This document shows, in pieces, positions 44,530-53,796 of a DNA stretch of 64,000 nt (its first letter is position 1; each line of letters begins with the position of its first letter). The stretch lies in assembly GCA_017436905.1 (NCBI GenBank), contig JAFSCF010000018.1, positions 1 through 64,000 on the forward strand, written 5' to 3'. The position numbers and the translations under genes were made by a program. The stretch is from Clostridia bacterium (GTDB taxonomy: Bacteria > Bacillota > Clostridia > UMGS1810). Under the pieces are notes generated by a model. The model was not told the DNA's origin. It searched no databases and worked only from the letters and a program-made list of their open reading frames with translations.

Positions 44530-44667
44530 ATTTTGTGATAATTCAAGTGGTGTTCTCGATTATACGTAATAAAAGATATTTTGAATGGCGAGTATGTTTT
44601 GTGTTTTCTTCGTGTTTTTTTATAAAAACATGTACCTCAAAGGCCGATAGCGCAGGGGTTTTAATTT

Positions 44668-46077
44668 TTAATATGTTGTTGTGTAGAATGTGTAATGATA
44701 ATAATCATTGAGCAAATTATGCTCTGCATACGTAAATTCCCAGCCAAGCATATCGCTGAAGAATGTGTTGCTCACATACGTTGTACCGTCAACTAAAATC
44801 GGTTTGGCAATTGCGTGCTTCGCACCATCTGTATATGCATCGGTCGAATCTATCGCAAATTCTAAAGTTGTATATCCTGGGAAGAATTCACTTGTTAATG
44901 TTATATTACCATTATTGTACTCTATAGAGGCACTATCGAAATACCCTGCCTCTATAGTCTGGCGGAGAGGCACGTAAATTTCTCCATCAATAATGGGGAG
45001 TGCACCGCAACTTTCACTTACATACCATACGGGGTATGTGTTTGCGTTGTCAGCGGGTTCTTCGCTTTCTATATACTGATGTCCCATATCTGTTAAAGTG
45101 AACGAATTCTCATCAGTAAGCACAGGAAATTCAACTTTAGTTACGCCATACGCTTTAAAATCGGTGTCAATATTAATTGTGAAATCAAGTAATCCGTCAG
45201 ATTCATATATCCATTCGCCGCCGGTAAGTGCTTTATAAATCTGCGCAATATCTACCGAAATATCGACATTAACATTGCTGCTTTTGAGTTTATTGCCGCT
45301 TACGTTATATACGCATCGCATACCATCTTTGCCTAAAATCTGCCAGCCTTTAACAGATGGAAACTCAAAATACGAAAAATCTTCTTCGGGAGCAATGCCT
45401 GACATTATTTCAGGCAATATCGACATAAGTTCATCAATGTATGATGTAAGACCATTGTTATCCATTTTAATTATATATTTACTGCCGCCAAGTTCTATTT
45501 GAGAATGTTTAGCCAAAAGGTCAGTACCAATTTTTTGCATACTGTCCATATAGTTTTTGTCAAACACAGATTTTATTTTCTCAAGCGCAGTTTCATCAAA
45601 TGCAATATCGTCTATTGTCATTTTCATATATTTATTCAAAAACGGATACGAATAAATAATATCAAAAACAGGTGCTTCATCATTTGATAAATCCATATTT
45701 ATCCACATTCCCATTTTTGCATTTATGCCAACATTCAGATTTGAATTAACGTCTATATCGTGTTCACTTTCAGCAGTAAGTGCAAGTTTAATTTTTTTGT
45801 AATCGTCACTTATATCTGCCTGAAGACGCATAGTACCGTCGTATGCAAGCAAAGTACGCAAAAGCGACTTAACATCTACATAATTATTAAGTGCTTGCGA
45901 AAACTCAATTTCATCAAGAAGTGCGGCAATTTCTTCGCTGCTGTCAAACGTAACAGAAATGCTGTAATCAGCGGTATAGTTTGTGATTACTTCCGTTAAA
46001 AGTGCAGGTAATTCTGCTGCAGATACACTCGTAGTTAACATAAGTATTGCCAAAAGGATTGATATTATTTTTTTCAT
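44668..46077 (-). CDS. secreted stalk-domain (copper amine oxidase N-terminal type) protein
   Basis: 469-residue exported protein. The signal peptide MKKIISILLAILMLTTSVSAA is cut after Ala. The bulk (25-340) is a low-complexity alpha/beta region of unknown fold. The C-terminal 115 residues contain the Cu-amine-oxidase N-terminal/stalk pattern (IIDGEIYVPLRQTIEAG, VDGTTYVSNTFFSDMLGWEF), common in Clostridial surface proteins. It is a single gene; the function is unknown. Confidence 0.82.
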   Translation of the reverse strand: MKKIISILLAILMLTTSVSAAELPALLTEVITNYTADYSISVTFDSSEEIAALLDEIEFSQALNNYVDVKSLLRTLLAYDGTMRLQADISDDYKKIKLALTAESEHDIDVNSNLNVGINAKMGMWINMDLSNDEAPVFDIIYSYPFLNKYMKMTIDDIAFDETALEKIKSVFDKNYMDSMQKIGTDLLAKHSQIELGGSKYIIKMDNNGLTSYIDELMSILPEIMSGIAPEEDFSYFEFPSVKGWQILGKDGMRCVYNVSGNKLKSSNVNVDISVDIAQIYKALTGGEWIYESDGLLDFTINIDTDFKAYGVTKVEFPVLTDENSFTLTDMGHQYIESEEPADNANTYPVWYVSESCGALPIIDGEIYVPLRQTIEAGYFDSASIEYNNGNITLTSEFFPGYTTLEFAIDSTDAYTDGAKHAIAKPILVDGTTYVSNTFFSDMLGWEFTYAEHNLLNDYYHYTFYTTTY

Positions 46078-46148
46078 ATGTATTCTCCTTTCTGTTTTCC
46101 TTTGATTTTATATTATCATATAATATAAAATATAGCAACAAAAAAATA

Positions 46149-46199
46149 CATTACCGGCTGAACACGTTTAAAACGTTTAGGAGAGTCAACCGGTAATGC
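46149..46199 (-). terminator. intrinsic terminator of the Gfo oxidoreductase gene
   Basis: CATTACCGGcTGA (46149-46161) pairs with TCAaCCGGTAATG (46186-46198), and an inner ACGTTT/AAACGT helix strengthens the stem. On the minus strand T7 follows. Confidence 0.85.
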
Positions 46200-46204
46200 A
46201 CTGA

Positions 46205-47476
46205 TTAACGAAATTTTTTTATATATTCATCAAAATCCACAATGGTGTTTGTTTTTCTTGATTCTTCTGCTGCAAAGGCTATAAGGTGATTCATGGAAGA
46301 TTCGTTTATTTCAGGAACGGACTTACCGTTATACGTTTTGTTAAGGTACTCGTAAAGCGCCTTCACAATGCCCTCATCGCCGCCAGCATGACCTCCTGTC
46401 ATACCGTCTTTGCCGCTAAGGCTGATTTGCTCGGTTTCTTTGCTTTCGAAACTATAAAGTCTGATGGGGCTTTCTCCGTCGAGTGCTGCACTGACTTCGC
46501 CTTCAGTACCCATAATGCGTATGAATCTTCCGCCCTTATTAAAAGCGTTCATATTAAATGTAACGGTTATATCGTCCTCAAATAACAGATTTACCGTCTG
46601 GTGGTCAACTACATTATTGTCACATTTAAAAACGCACTTGCCATACTGCGTATTGGTGATTGCATCGATTATCATTTCATCGGTGGGGTTATCCTCTCTG
46701 GCACAAGTAGTACGGAACCACTCATTTTCTTTGTCGTCAAGGTAAAGTTTTATAGCATTATACGGGCAAGTGTCTAAATGCGGACACCCCTGTATGCAGT
46801 AGTCGGTAGCGTCTGTCGGTGCATTTTCTTCTTTAAAATAAGATAATGCGCCAAACGACTGCACTTTTTTGCATTTTTTGCCTACAAGCCATTGCAGAAT
46901 ATCCATATCGTGACACGATTTCTGCAAAAGCATACACGAACTTGCCTCTTCGTTTCCCCAGTTACCGCGAACAAAACTGTGACTCTGGTGAACATTGCCG
47001 ACACATTCTTCGTGCGTGATTGACATAACTTTGCCGATTTTACCGCTGTCAATAATATCCTTTATTTTTATAAATATGGGAGTATAACGAAGAACAGTGC
47101 AAATTACTACTTTCACACCTTTTTCGTTTGCGTATGCAGCAATTTTTTCACATTCTTCAGGTGTGGGGGCAATAGGCTTTTCAAGGAGTAAATCATAACC
47201 AAGTGAAATAGATGCCATGGCCGGTTCAAAGTGGTCTCTGTCCATAGTAGCAATGATTGCAACATCTGCAATCTTGCCTTTTTCGAGTAATGGTTTCCAG
47301 TCATTAAAGCACATATCGTCACTTAAATTGTGCTCTTTTTTTATATAATTTCTTCTGCTTTCAATAGGTTCTGCAACAGCAACAACCTCAAACATTTCGG
47401 GGAGTTTTGCCATTTTATCTGTATATATTTTGCCACGCGCACCTGCTCCAATAAGTATCGCTTTTAACTTTTTCAT
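46205..47476 (-). CDS. Gfo/Idh/MocA family oxidoreductase (long form with Cys-rich insert)
   Basis: 423-residue sugar oxidoreductase. The Rossmann motif is LIGAGARG near residues 7-14 and the signature LLEKPIAP near 96. A long insertion includes CIQGCPHLDTCPYNAIKLY (about 228-246), four Cys in a ferredoxin-like or zinc-like pattern, seen in one subgroup of Gfo proteins from gut bacteria. The start follows AAAGGAGTA. It is divergent from the AraC gene at 47592, which probably controls it. Confidence 0.9.
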   Translation of the reverse strand: MKKLKAILIGAGARGKIYTDKMAKLPEMFEVVAVAEPIESRRNYIKKEHNLSDDMCFNDWKPLLEKGKIADVAIIATMDRDHFEPAMASISLGYDLLLEKPIAPTPEECEKIAAYANEKGVKVVICTVLRYTPIFIKIKDIIDSGKIGKVMSITHEECVGNVHQSHSFVRGNWGNEEASSCMLLQKSCHDMDILQWLVGKKCKKVQSFGALSYFKEENAPTDATDYCIQGCPHLDTCPYNAIKLYLDDKENEWFRTTCAREDNPTDEMIIDAITNTQYGKCVFKCDNNVVDHQTVNLLFEDDITVTFNMNAFNKGGRFIRIMGTEGEVSAALDGESPIRLYSFESKETEQISLSGKDGMTGGHAGGDEGIVKALYEYLNKTYNGKSVPEINESSMNHLIAFAAEESRKTNTIVDFDEYIKKFR

Positions 47477-47591
47477 AATATACTCCTTTACATTTTGTGT
47501 TATCTGAGTTATATTATATATAGAACTATTATAAAAAGAAATACGTTAATAGGCAAAAAATATTAGATTTTAGTTCAAGCGGAGAAATACA

Positions 47592-48431
47592 ATGATTAAC
47601 AGAAAAACATACAAGGTTGAACCTCAGATAGGGATTAAATCATTCTACTCATTTTTTAAAAGATATTACAAAAACGGGTTTCATTTCGGTGGCGAAATTC
47701 ACGATTTTTGGGAATGTGTGTATGTAGTTGACGGGAGTATACAAGCCTCGGGCGACGGAAAAGTATACGACCTTTTTGCAGGAGATATAATCTTTCACAA
47801 GCCGCTGGAGATGCATAAATTTTCAGTAACATATGAAAGCGGCGCTACACTTATGATTTTTTCTTATACATTAAGCGGTGAACTTGCCCCCTATTTCAAA
47901 AACAAAGTTTTTTCGTTAAGTAACAAACAACAGGGCATCATAGACGATTTACTTGAATTTGCAGATACTAAAACAAACATTGTCAAAGACAATTACGAAC
48001 ACTATCTTTTTGCATCAAAGAATTCTCCTACATATCTTCAAAGGGTGGCAACGTATATTGAGCAGTTGTTTTTATCGCTTGCAGACGACGGAAGCACTAC
48101 ATCATCGCTTAAAACACCTGAAGCAATAGTTTTCAGAACTGCATCAAGGTATATGAAAAATAATATTGATTCAAATGTATCGGTAACCGATATTGCAAAG
48201 GCATGCAGCATAAGCGAATCGGGACTTAAACGCATATTTACAAAATACGCAGGTATAAGCGTTCATAAATATTTTTTAAACCTTAAACTAAGCGCAGCAT
48301 CTAAATTGCTGCAAGACGGAAAAAACGTAACAGAAGTTACTGATTTGCTTGGATTTAGCAGCCAGAGTTATTTTTCGGCAGCATTTAAGCGTGAAACGGG
48401 CAAACCACCGTCTAAAGTAAAAAAACAATAA
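47592..48431 (+). CDS. AraC family transcriptional regulator
   Basis: 279-residue regulator with a cupin-like sensor (about 30-110; IHDFWECVYVVDGS, PLEMHKF) and a C-terminal AraC DNA-binding domain (about 180-279) ending GFSSQSYFSAAFKRETGKPPSKVKK. It is divergent from the Gfo gene with 115 bases between, where both promoters and its operator must lie. A terminator follows at 48439-48471. Confidence 0.93.
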   Translation: MINRKTYKVEPQIGIKSFYSFFKRYYKNGFHFGGEIHDFWECVYVVDGSIQASGDGKVYDLFAGDIIFHKPLEMHKFSVTYESGATLMIFSYTLSGELAPYFKNKVFSLSNKQQGIIDDLLEFADTKTNIVKDNYEHYLFASKNSPTYLQRVATYIEQLFLSLADDGSTTSSLKTPEAIVFRTASRYMKNNIDSNVSVTDIAKACSISESGLKRIFTKYAGISVHKYFLNLKLSAASKLLQDGKNVTEVTDLLGFSSQSYFSAAFKRETGKPPSKVKKQ

Positions 48432-48438
48432 CATATAA

Positions 48439-48471
48439 AAATGGCATATCGCATTAAGCGATATGCCATTT
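48439..48471. terminator. bidirectional terminator
   Basis: AAATGGCATATCGC (48439-48452) pairs perfectly with GCGATATGCCATTT (48458-48471). It separates the plus-strand AraC gene from the convergent surface-protein gene. Confidence 0.9.
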
Positions 48472-48481
48472 AAAGTTTTTA

Positions 48482-51400
48482 TTATTTGTGAGCCTCAAAA
48501 AATCTGTGCAGGATTGCAGCGATTTCTGCTCTTGTGGTATTGTCTTTCGGGTTGAGTGTAGACTCTGTTTTACCTTTCATCAATCCACTACCAACAGCGT
48601 ACTGCATTGCAGGGATAGCGTACTCAGAAATTTCAGCAGCGTCTGTGTAAGAGAGAATGTTTGTATTCTCTCCAACGCTTACGTCATAACCTTTGTACTG
48701 AGCGTATCTGTGCATAATAGCAGCAATCTGTTCTCTTAAGATATTGTCGTCAGGACCGAATGCTGTGTCGGAGTAACCTTTAACAATACCATTCTGCTCT
48801 GCCCAAACAACTGCTTTTTCGTAATATCCACCGATTGCAACGTCTGCAAACTGGCTAGCATCTGCAATTTCGGGTGCGCCTGCTGCTCTGTAGAGAACAG
48901 TTACAAGCATTGCTCTTGTAAGTGTTGATGCAGGTGCAAAAGCATCTTCTGCAACGCCATTCATCAAACCATTATCTATAACATAGTCAACATCTAAGTG
49001 ATACCATGCAGATGTATCAACGTCTGCAAAGTGTACTGCAGGGCAACCGCCATCTGCTGTACCGGGGCAACCTGCTGCGCCGTCTGACCATTTAGCATAG
49101 AGAGTGATATTGCCTGTGAGCGCTGTATCAAAGTCAAACAGTTTGGTAAGCGCTGTATCTGTATACCAGCCTGCAAATGTGTAACCCTCTTTGGTAGTTT
49201 CGGGAGCAGTAATCTTTTCACCACGTTTTACGGTAACATCTTTAACAATTGTACCGCCGTTAGCGTTGAACTTAACTGTTACTGTTGAAGATGTTCCACC
49301 ACCTGTAACGGGGCTGGGCAATGGACGTTCTGGATCGGGGTTAACAACTGTATCGTAACCAACCAGCGCATACTCTGAGAACTTCTTAACATAGAGTGTT
49401 ACTTTAGATTTATCTGCTGCAATTTCAATATACTCGCCGTCAGCGTTTTTAGCGGTTGTAAGTTCTTCAGCAACACCATTGTGCATTCTGTGAACAAGGA
49501 AGTCTACAAAGCCTCTCATACTTTGAGGAATTGTAAGTTCAATTACAACCAAATCGTTTGTTTCGTTAACAATTTCACGATCTTCGTCAACTACTGCGTT
49601 ATTATTTTCTGTATCGTGATATGTAGTAACTTTTTCAATAACGATGTCTAAAACGACTTTGTTATCACTTGCTTTAACTTCTTCGGTGTCGTTTTTGTGA
49701 ATTTCCTGTTCAAGAACTGCAGAAATTTCTCTGTCGTCAATATTAATCTGAGCCTCTACCTTAACTTCACGTTTTGTTTCGTGTTTTTCTTCGTTGTGGC
49801 GATCTTCTTTAGTTTTATCTTTCTTTTCTTTGATACCGCCGTGTCCTTTAACTTCTGCATTACTGTTTTTCTTTGATTTTACAACTTCTTTACAGTGCTT
49901 ACATTCTTTAACACCATATGTGACATCAGTATCACCTTCATGAACAGTTTCATCAGGTTTATCTTCCCAATGGTGAAGTAGTTTATCTGTTTTCAAAGTA
50001 TCAAGATTTCTAATTTCATTTTTGCAATCAGGATCTTCAAAAGATTTTTCACAAACTGTACAGTACCAGTGTGTTTTTGTACCGTGATTAAAGCAGTCCG
50101 ACGGAACAGCATTTACTTTTACCGGTTTGTGCGCTGCAGGAATTGGGATGTTATCTTCTTTAATTGTGTTACAGCAAGTGTAAACGATTCTCTTTAAACC
50201 GTCTACAGTACAAGTTGCAGGTCTTATGATTTTTTCACATTCTTCGTTATGAGTATGCTGAAGTTTTGCAATTTCAACTTCTTTATAGTGACCGCAGCCA
50301 TTGCCGCAATATACCCAAGCAAGACCTTCTGTTTCTTCTGTTGGTTCTACTTTGATTTCCGGATCTACATAATTGTAACTGTGACCGAGTGCAGGAGTTG
50401 TGTACTGCTCTACAGTAATTTCTGTTACTAAATCGTGTGAGAAGTCTTTGTCGCACACTGTACAGTGTTTATGAGCAAGTGTACCTGTATGTGTGCATGT
50501 TGCAGGCACCGCTGCGATTTCTTCTAAAGTATGACCTGTTGCGGGTATTTCATTTTGTTCAACAGTAATTTTACTACATGCTACACACTTTTTACCCTCG
50601 GTCAAACCTCCCAGTACGCAAGTAGGCTCAATACGACGAAGCGTAACTATATTTGTACTGTGGTTTGTATAATCTTTGTCAATTACAACACTTGTAACTT
50701 TCTGTGTACGTGCTGCATCTTTAAATAATAAGCCACAAGTTTCACATGACCAGTGTTCAAGGATACCTGTTGATGTACATGTAGCAACAACACCTGCTAC
50801 GTAACCATTATTTGCGCTATGACCTGTTGCAGGGATTTCTACGGGATCGCCAACAGGCTTTCCGCACGCACAGTAATTTTGCATTTCACCTGCATCTGTA
50901 CAGGTTGCTACCTTTGTTATAACTGCATCTTCAGCAGAGATAACACAAGTATGTTCGAGTTTAGGAATTTCAACTGTTTCTGTATGGTTAGAGTCATTCA
51001 AACAAACTCTTGTTTTAGAACCAACTGCCTGTTCTGTAGGCTGAGTTGTTATGTTCCACTCACCCCAGTTATGTCCTAAAGCGGGAACAGGTTTCTGTGC
51101 TACGAGAACAGTGTTACAAACGGAACAGTGTGAGCCTTCAGTTTTACCTGCTGTTTCACAAGTTGCTGCTATTGCTGCATCTGTAACTACTGTATGACCA
51201 AGTGCAGCAATACTCGTACGTGTCTGTGTATGACCGCAGACTGTACATACACCGCCGGCTGTCATACCTTTTTCAGTACATGTAGGAGCAATTGCAGCGA
51301 TTTCATTGTAGGTATGAGGAAGTTTTGCCAATGTAAGTGAATTTTTATCCATTACAGTAGTTGCAGCCTGTGTTGTAAAGTCTTTTTTACAGAGGATACA

Positions 51401-52345
51401 CATATAATGTGCTTTTACACCGGTTGCAATACAAGAAGCCGGTACTTCTGCAACAAAGATTGTATTATGTTCTAATTTATCAATAGTCTGTTTAGGTTCA
51501 ACTGTACCGTTAGCACCGCAGTTGTAACTATCGTGGCTTACACACTTAACACCTTCAGTCCAACCTTTTTCATCACAAGTTGCAGGAACGGCAGGAACAA
51601 CCTGAAGCATATGGTTAATTGCAGCAGATACAATGTAAGATGATGCACCTGTGTAATTAATTGTCTGTGTTCTTGATGCAAAATTGATGGTTGTAGATCC
51701 TGTTAAAGAAACAGTTACCTTATGAAGTCCGTTTTCGTTGTATGAAACAACATTGTCAAGATAAAATGCTATATCTTTAAGATAAGTATCTTTATTAGCA
51801 GAAAGTGCACCGGCTGTAAGGTCATCAGCATTTTTGTAAGTAATTGTCATCGTCTTGGTTGCACCTGATGCAGCAGTTTCAAGACCTGTTCTCGACACTT
51901 CGCTGAAAATTGAGCCAGCATCAAGTGTTCCGGCAGTAGCCAAATCGCTGCCATCGGCAATTACAGCATCAGCAGGATAAGTTATAGCAACATTAATTGT
52001 GCTCGATACTGTTCCGGCATTAAACTCGGCAATCGCCTGATCATCACCGCCTAAAACTGTTGTAATAAAGGGTTTGTCAAAAAAACCTCTTATAGACGAC
52101 ATATCAAGCGTCGCTTTATAGTCGATACCCATACCTTCACCAACGGTATCTAACGATATTGCCTTGTCTGAATAATCTCTTTCTCCGCTTTTGCGTGCAA
52201 GAACCTTTACGCCGAGGGTCATATCGAGAGGGTTGGTAATGTAGGAATACCCGTGCGTATGTTCTTCAATCGTCGCCGCTGAAACGGTTGTAAACATTGA
52301 GGCAATCATCATAACTGCCAGTACAATACTTACAAATCTTTTCAT
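48482..52345 (-). CDS. SLH-anchored surface protein with 13 Cys-pair repeats and InlB B-repeat
   Basis: 1287-residue exported protein. A signal peptide covers residues 1-24. Residues about 25-250 form a beta-rich domain. About 13 imperfect repeats of 38-50 residues follow (about 250-810), each with patterns like PATCTEKG...CTVCG...IPALGH, giving dozens of Cys and His that could bind metal. A charged linker, a domain ending at YALVGYD (about 1000), an InlB B-repeat (KFNANGG...GYTFAGWYTD, about 1030-1098) and three SLH domains (about 1115-1285) complete it. SLH domains bind secondary cell-wall polymer. A consensus promoter lies at 52401-52429. Probable adhesin or surface scaffold. Confidence 0.92.
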   Translation of the reverse strand: MKRFVSIVLAVMMIASMFTTVSAATIEEHTHGYSYITNPLDMTLGVKVLARKSGERDYSDKAISLDTVGEGMGIDYKATLDMSSIRGFFDKPFITTVLGGDDQAIAEFNAGTVSSTINVAITYPADAVIADGSDLATAGTLDAGSIFSEVSRTGLETAASGATKTMTITYKNADDLTAGALSANKDTYLKDIAFYLDNVVSYNENGLHKVTVSLTGSTTINFASRTQTINYTGASSYIVSAAINHMLQVVPAVPATCDEKGWTEGVKCVSHDSYNCGANGTVEPKQTIDKLEHNTIFVAEVPASCIATGVKAHYMCILCKKDFTTQAATTVMDKNSLTLAKLPHTYNEIAAIAPTCTEKGMTAGGVCTVCGHTQTRTSIAALGHTVVTDAAIAATCETAGKTEGSHCSVCNTVLVAQKPVPALGHNWGEWNITTQPTEQAVGSKTRVCLNDSNHTETVEIPKLEHTCVISAEDAVITKVATCTDAGEMQNYCACGKPVGDPVEIPATGHSANNGYVAGVVATCTSTGILEHWSCETCGLLFKDAARTQKVTSVVIDKDYTNHSTNIVTLRRIEPTCVLGGLTEGKKCVACSKITVEQNEIPATGHTLEEIAAVPATCTHTGTLAHKHCTVCDKDFSHDLVTEITVEQYTTPALGHSYNYVDPEIKVEPTEETEGLAWVYCGNGCGHYKEVEIAKLQHTHNEECEKIIRPATCTVDGLKRIVYTCCNTIKEDNIPIPAAHKPVKVNAVPSDCFNHGTKTHWYCTVCEKSFEDPDCKNEIRNLDTLKTDKLLHHWEDKPDETVHEGDTDVTYGVKECKHCKEVVKSKKNSNAEVKGHGGIKEKKDKTKEDRHNEEKHETKREVKVEAQINIDDREISAVLEQEIHKNDTEEVKASDNKVVLDIVIEKVTTYHDTENNNAVVDEDREIVNETNDLVVIELTIPQSMRGFVDFLVHRMHNGVAEELTTAKNADGEYIEIAADKSKVTLYVKKFSEYALVGYDTVVNPDPERPLPSPVTGGGTSSTVTVKFNANGGTIVKDVTVKRGEKITAPETTKEGYTFAGWYTDTALTKLFDFDTALTGNITLYAKWSDGAAGCPGTADGGCPAVHFADVDTSAWYHLDVDYVIDNGLMNGVAEDAFAPASTLTRAMLVTVLYRAAGAPEIADASQFADVAIGGYYEKAVVWAEQNGIVKGYSDTAFGPDDNILREQIAAIMHRYAQYKGYDVSVGENTNILSYTDAAEISEYAIPAMQYAVGSGLMKGKTESTLNPKDNTTRAEIAAILHRFFEAHK

Positions 52346-52400
52346 TGTTAATCACTCCTTATACGATTTATATATTAAACATAAAAGTATATACACAACA

Positions 52401-52429
52401 ATTATACCTCTGTAATAAAAAATTGTCAA
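52401..52429 (-). promoter_or_regulatory. promoter of the SLH surface-protein gene
   Basis: TTGACA (52429 to 52424) and TATAAT (52406 to 52401) are exactly 17 bases apart on the minus strand, a perfect consensus and consistent with strong expression of a surface protein. Confidence 0.9.
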
Positions 52430-52532
52430 TAAATTTAATGTAATTAATCTTACAGAATTTATTTAATTTTTATGTGCAAATATATCTAAAAAGCAAAATG
52501 AAAAGAGTAGGCAAAATTTTTCATTTTATTAT

Positions 52533-52673
52533 CTATATACTACTATTTTGTTTGATATCAATTGTAGGGCTTACATAGAATTCAAGCGGTTCGCCAAGAA
52601 TCTTTATTGAATATGTTTTTTCAATTATAACATTATTACAATATCTACCACATAGATCTAAAAAGTAACACAT
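52533..52673 (-). CDS. possible 46-aa small ORF in the intergenic region
   Basis: The frame opens at the ATG 52673 and stops at 52533. Its middle (IKILGEPLEFYVSPTIDIKQ) has a protein-like composition rather than random. A GGGGTG tract eight bases upstream belongs to the terminator at 52679-52715. It could be a small gene or a remnant of a larger one. I do not recognise it. Confidence 0.25.
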   Translation of the reverse strand: MCYFLDLCGRYCNNVIIEKTYSIKILGEPLEFYVSPTIDIKQNSSI

Positions 52674-52678
52674 AAAAT

Positions 52679-52715
52679 AAACACCCCGATAGTTCAAAAA
52701 ACTATCGGGGTGTTT
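52679..52715. terminator. bidirectional terminator
   Basis: AAACACCCCGATAGTT (52679-52694) pairs with AACTATCGGGGTGTTT (52700-52715), a 16-bp stem. It follows the Gfo gene on the minus strand. Confidence 0.92.
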
Positions 52716-52738
52716 TGGGGTATATAATTAAAGTATGG

Positions 52739-53785
52739 CTACTTTAATTCATATGTTATTTTGTTATCACTTGAAAGATAACCTTTTTCTACTATCTGCT
52801 GGACAAAGATGCCATCAGCGGCAGTAACTTCGGGCTCGGTGTCGTTTAAAACAGCGTTACCGAAAGATTCTACCTCTTTGGTATACATATTTCCAAGTTC
52901 AACATCAAGTTTTAACGGAACAAGTTCATCACGGTTCTGCGCCGCATCATAGCCTAATGAATCATCTGAGATAAGAACGGCAACATCTCCGCCCTCTACC
53001 TGACTGATTGTGCCTTCTGCCATAATACTGCCCTTTGTGCCGTAGATTTCAAGTTTGCACTTTGCTGCAGCATCGGGGATATTGAAGTTTGCATCAACCA
53101 TTGCAAGTGCACCGTTATTCATTCTCATTACAACAGCAGAAGAATCATCTGCGTTATAACTGAATGTCTGTGTGCCTGCAAAACCTGCGATTGCTTCAAC
53201 TTTAAGACCTGTAATATACTGCAGTAAGTCTATGCAATGGATACCCATATCCATAAGTGCACCGCCGCCGGACAAATCTTTATTTTGACGCCAGTTGTTA
53301 GGAATATCAGGATACCAGCATGTAAGTTGAGCACGCATTGAAACGATATCACCGAGTTTGCCATCGGCAATGATTTTTTTCATTTCCTGATGATATGCTG
53401 CAAAACGCATCATAAGTCCAACGCCGAGTTTTACGCCCTCTTTAGAACAGCAATCTGCAATTTCTTTAGAATCTTCACTGGTGAGTGCCATAGGCTTTTC
53501 AATAAGGATATGCTTTTTAGCCTTTGCTGCGGCAAAAGCCTGCTCTTTATGGCAGAATACAGGTGATGCAATATATACAGCCTGAATTTCGTCAATCGCT
53601 AAAAGTTCCTCATAATTATCAAAAGCGTATTTGGCATTATACTTTTCCTTACATCTTTCTGCCGCTTCCATATTGGTATCCATAACGGCAACAAGTTCTG
53701 CGTTATCGGCAAGCATCATACCGGGCAGAGTTCTGCGGTCTGCAATACCGCCGCAACCGATTACGCCCCATTTTACTTTAGACAT
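52739..53785 (-). CDS. Gfo/Idh/MocA family oxidoreductase
   Basis: 348-residue oxidoreductase beginning MSKVKWGVIGCGGIADRRT. EKPMALT (about 97) is the family signature, and GGGALMDMGIHCIDLLQY is the substrate-domain helix. It starts 11 bases after the aminotransferase gene, so the two form one transcript under the 55096 operator. Together they could make or break an amino sugar through a keto intermediate, as in UDP-sugar or kanosamine-type routes; that is inference. Confidence 0.9.
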   Translation of the reverse strand: MSKVKWGVIGCGGIADRRTLPGMMLADNAELVAVMDTNMEAAERCKEKYNAKYAFDNYEELLAIDEIQAVYIASPVFCHKEQAFAAAKAKKHILIEKPMALTSEDSKEIADCCSKEGVKLGVGLMMRFAAYHQEMKKIIADGKLGDIVSMRAQLTCWYPDIPNNWRQNKDLSGGGALMDMGIHCIDLLQYITGLKVEAIAGFAGTQTFSYNADDSSAVVMRMNNGALAMVDANFNIPDAAAKCKLEIYGTKGSIMAEGTISQVEGGDVAVLISDDSLGYDAAQNRDELVPLKLDVELGNMYTKEVESFGNAVLNDTEPEVTAADGIFVQQIVEKGYLSSDNKITYELK

Positions 53786-53796
53786 AATTATTCTCC

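Noticed and set aside
48482..52345. Possible CRISPR array in the repetitive gene
   Set aside because: The repeats are imperfect, coding and in phase with a protein; no constant repeat with unique spacers was found anywhere in the window.
52533..52673. 46-codon ORF as a confident gene
   Set aside because: Its only ribosome-like site lies in a terminator stem. I kept it as a low-confidence entry only.
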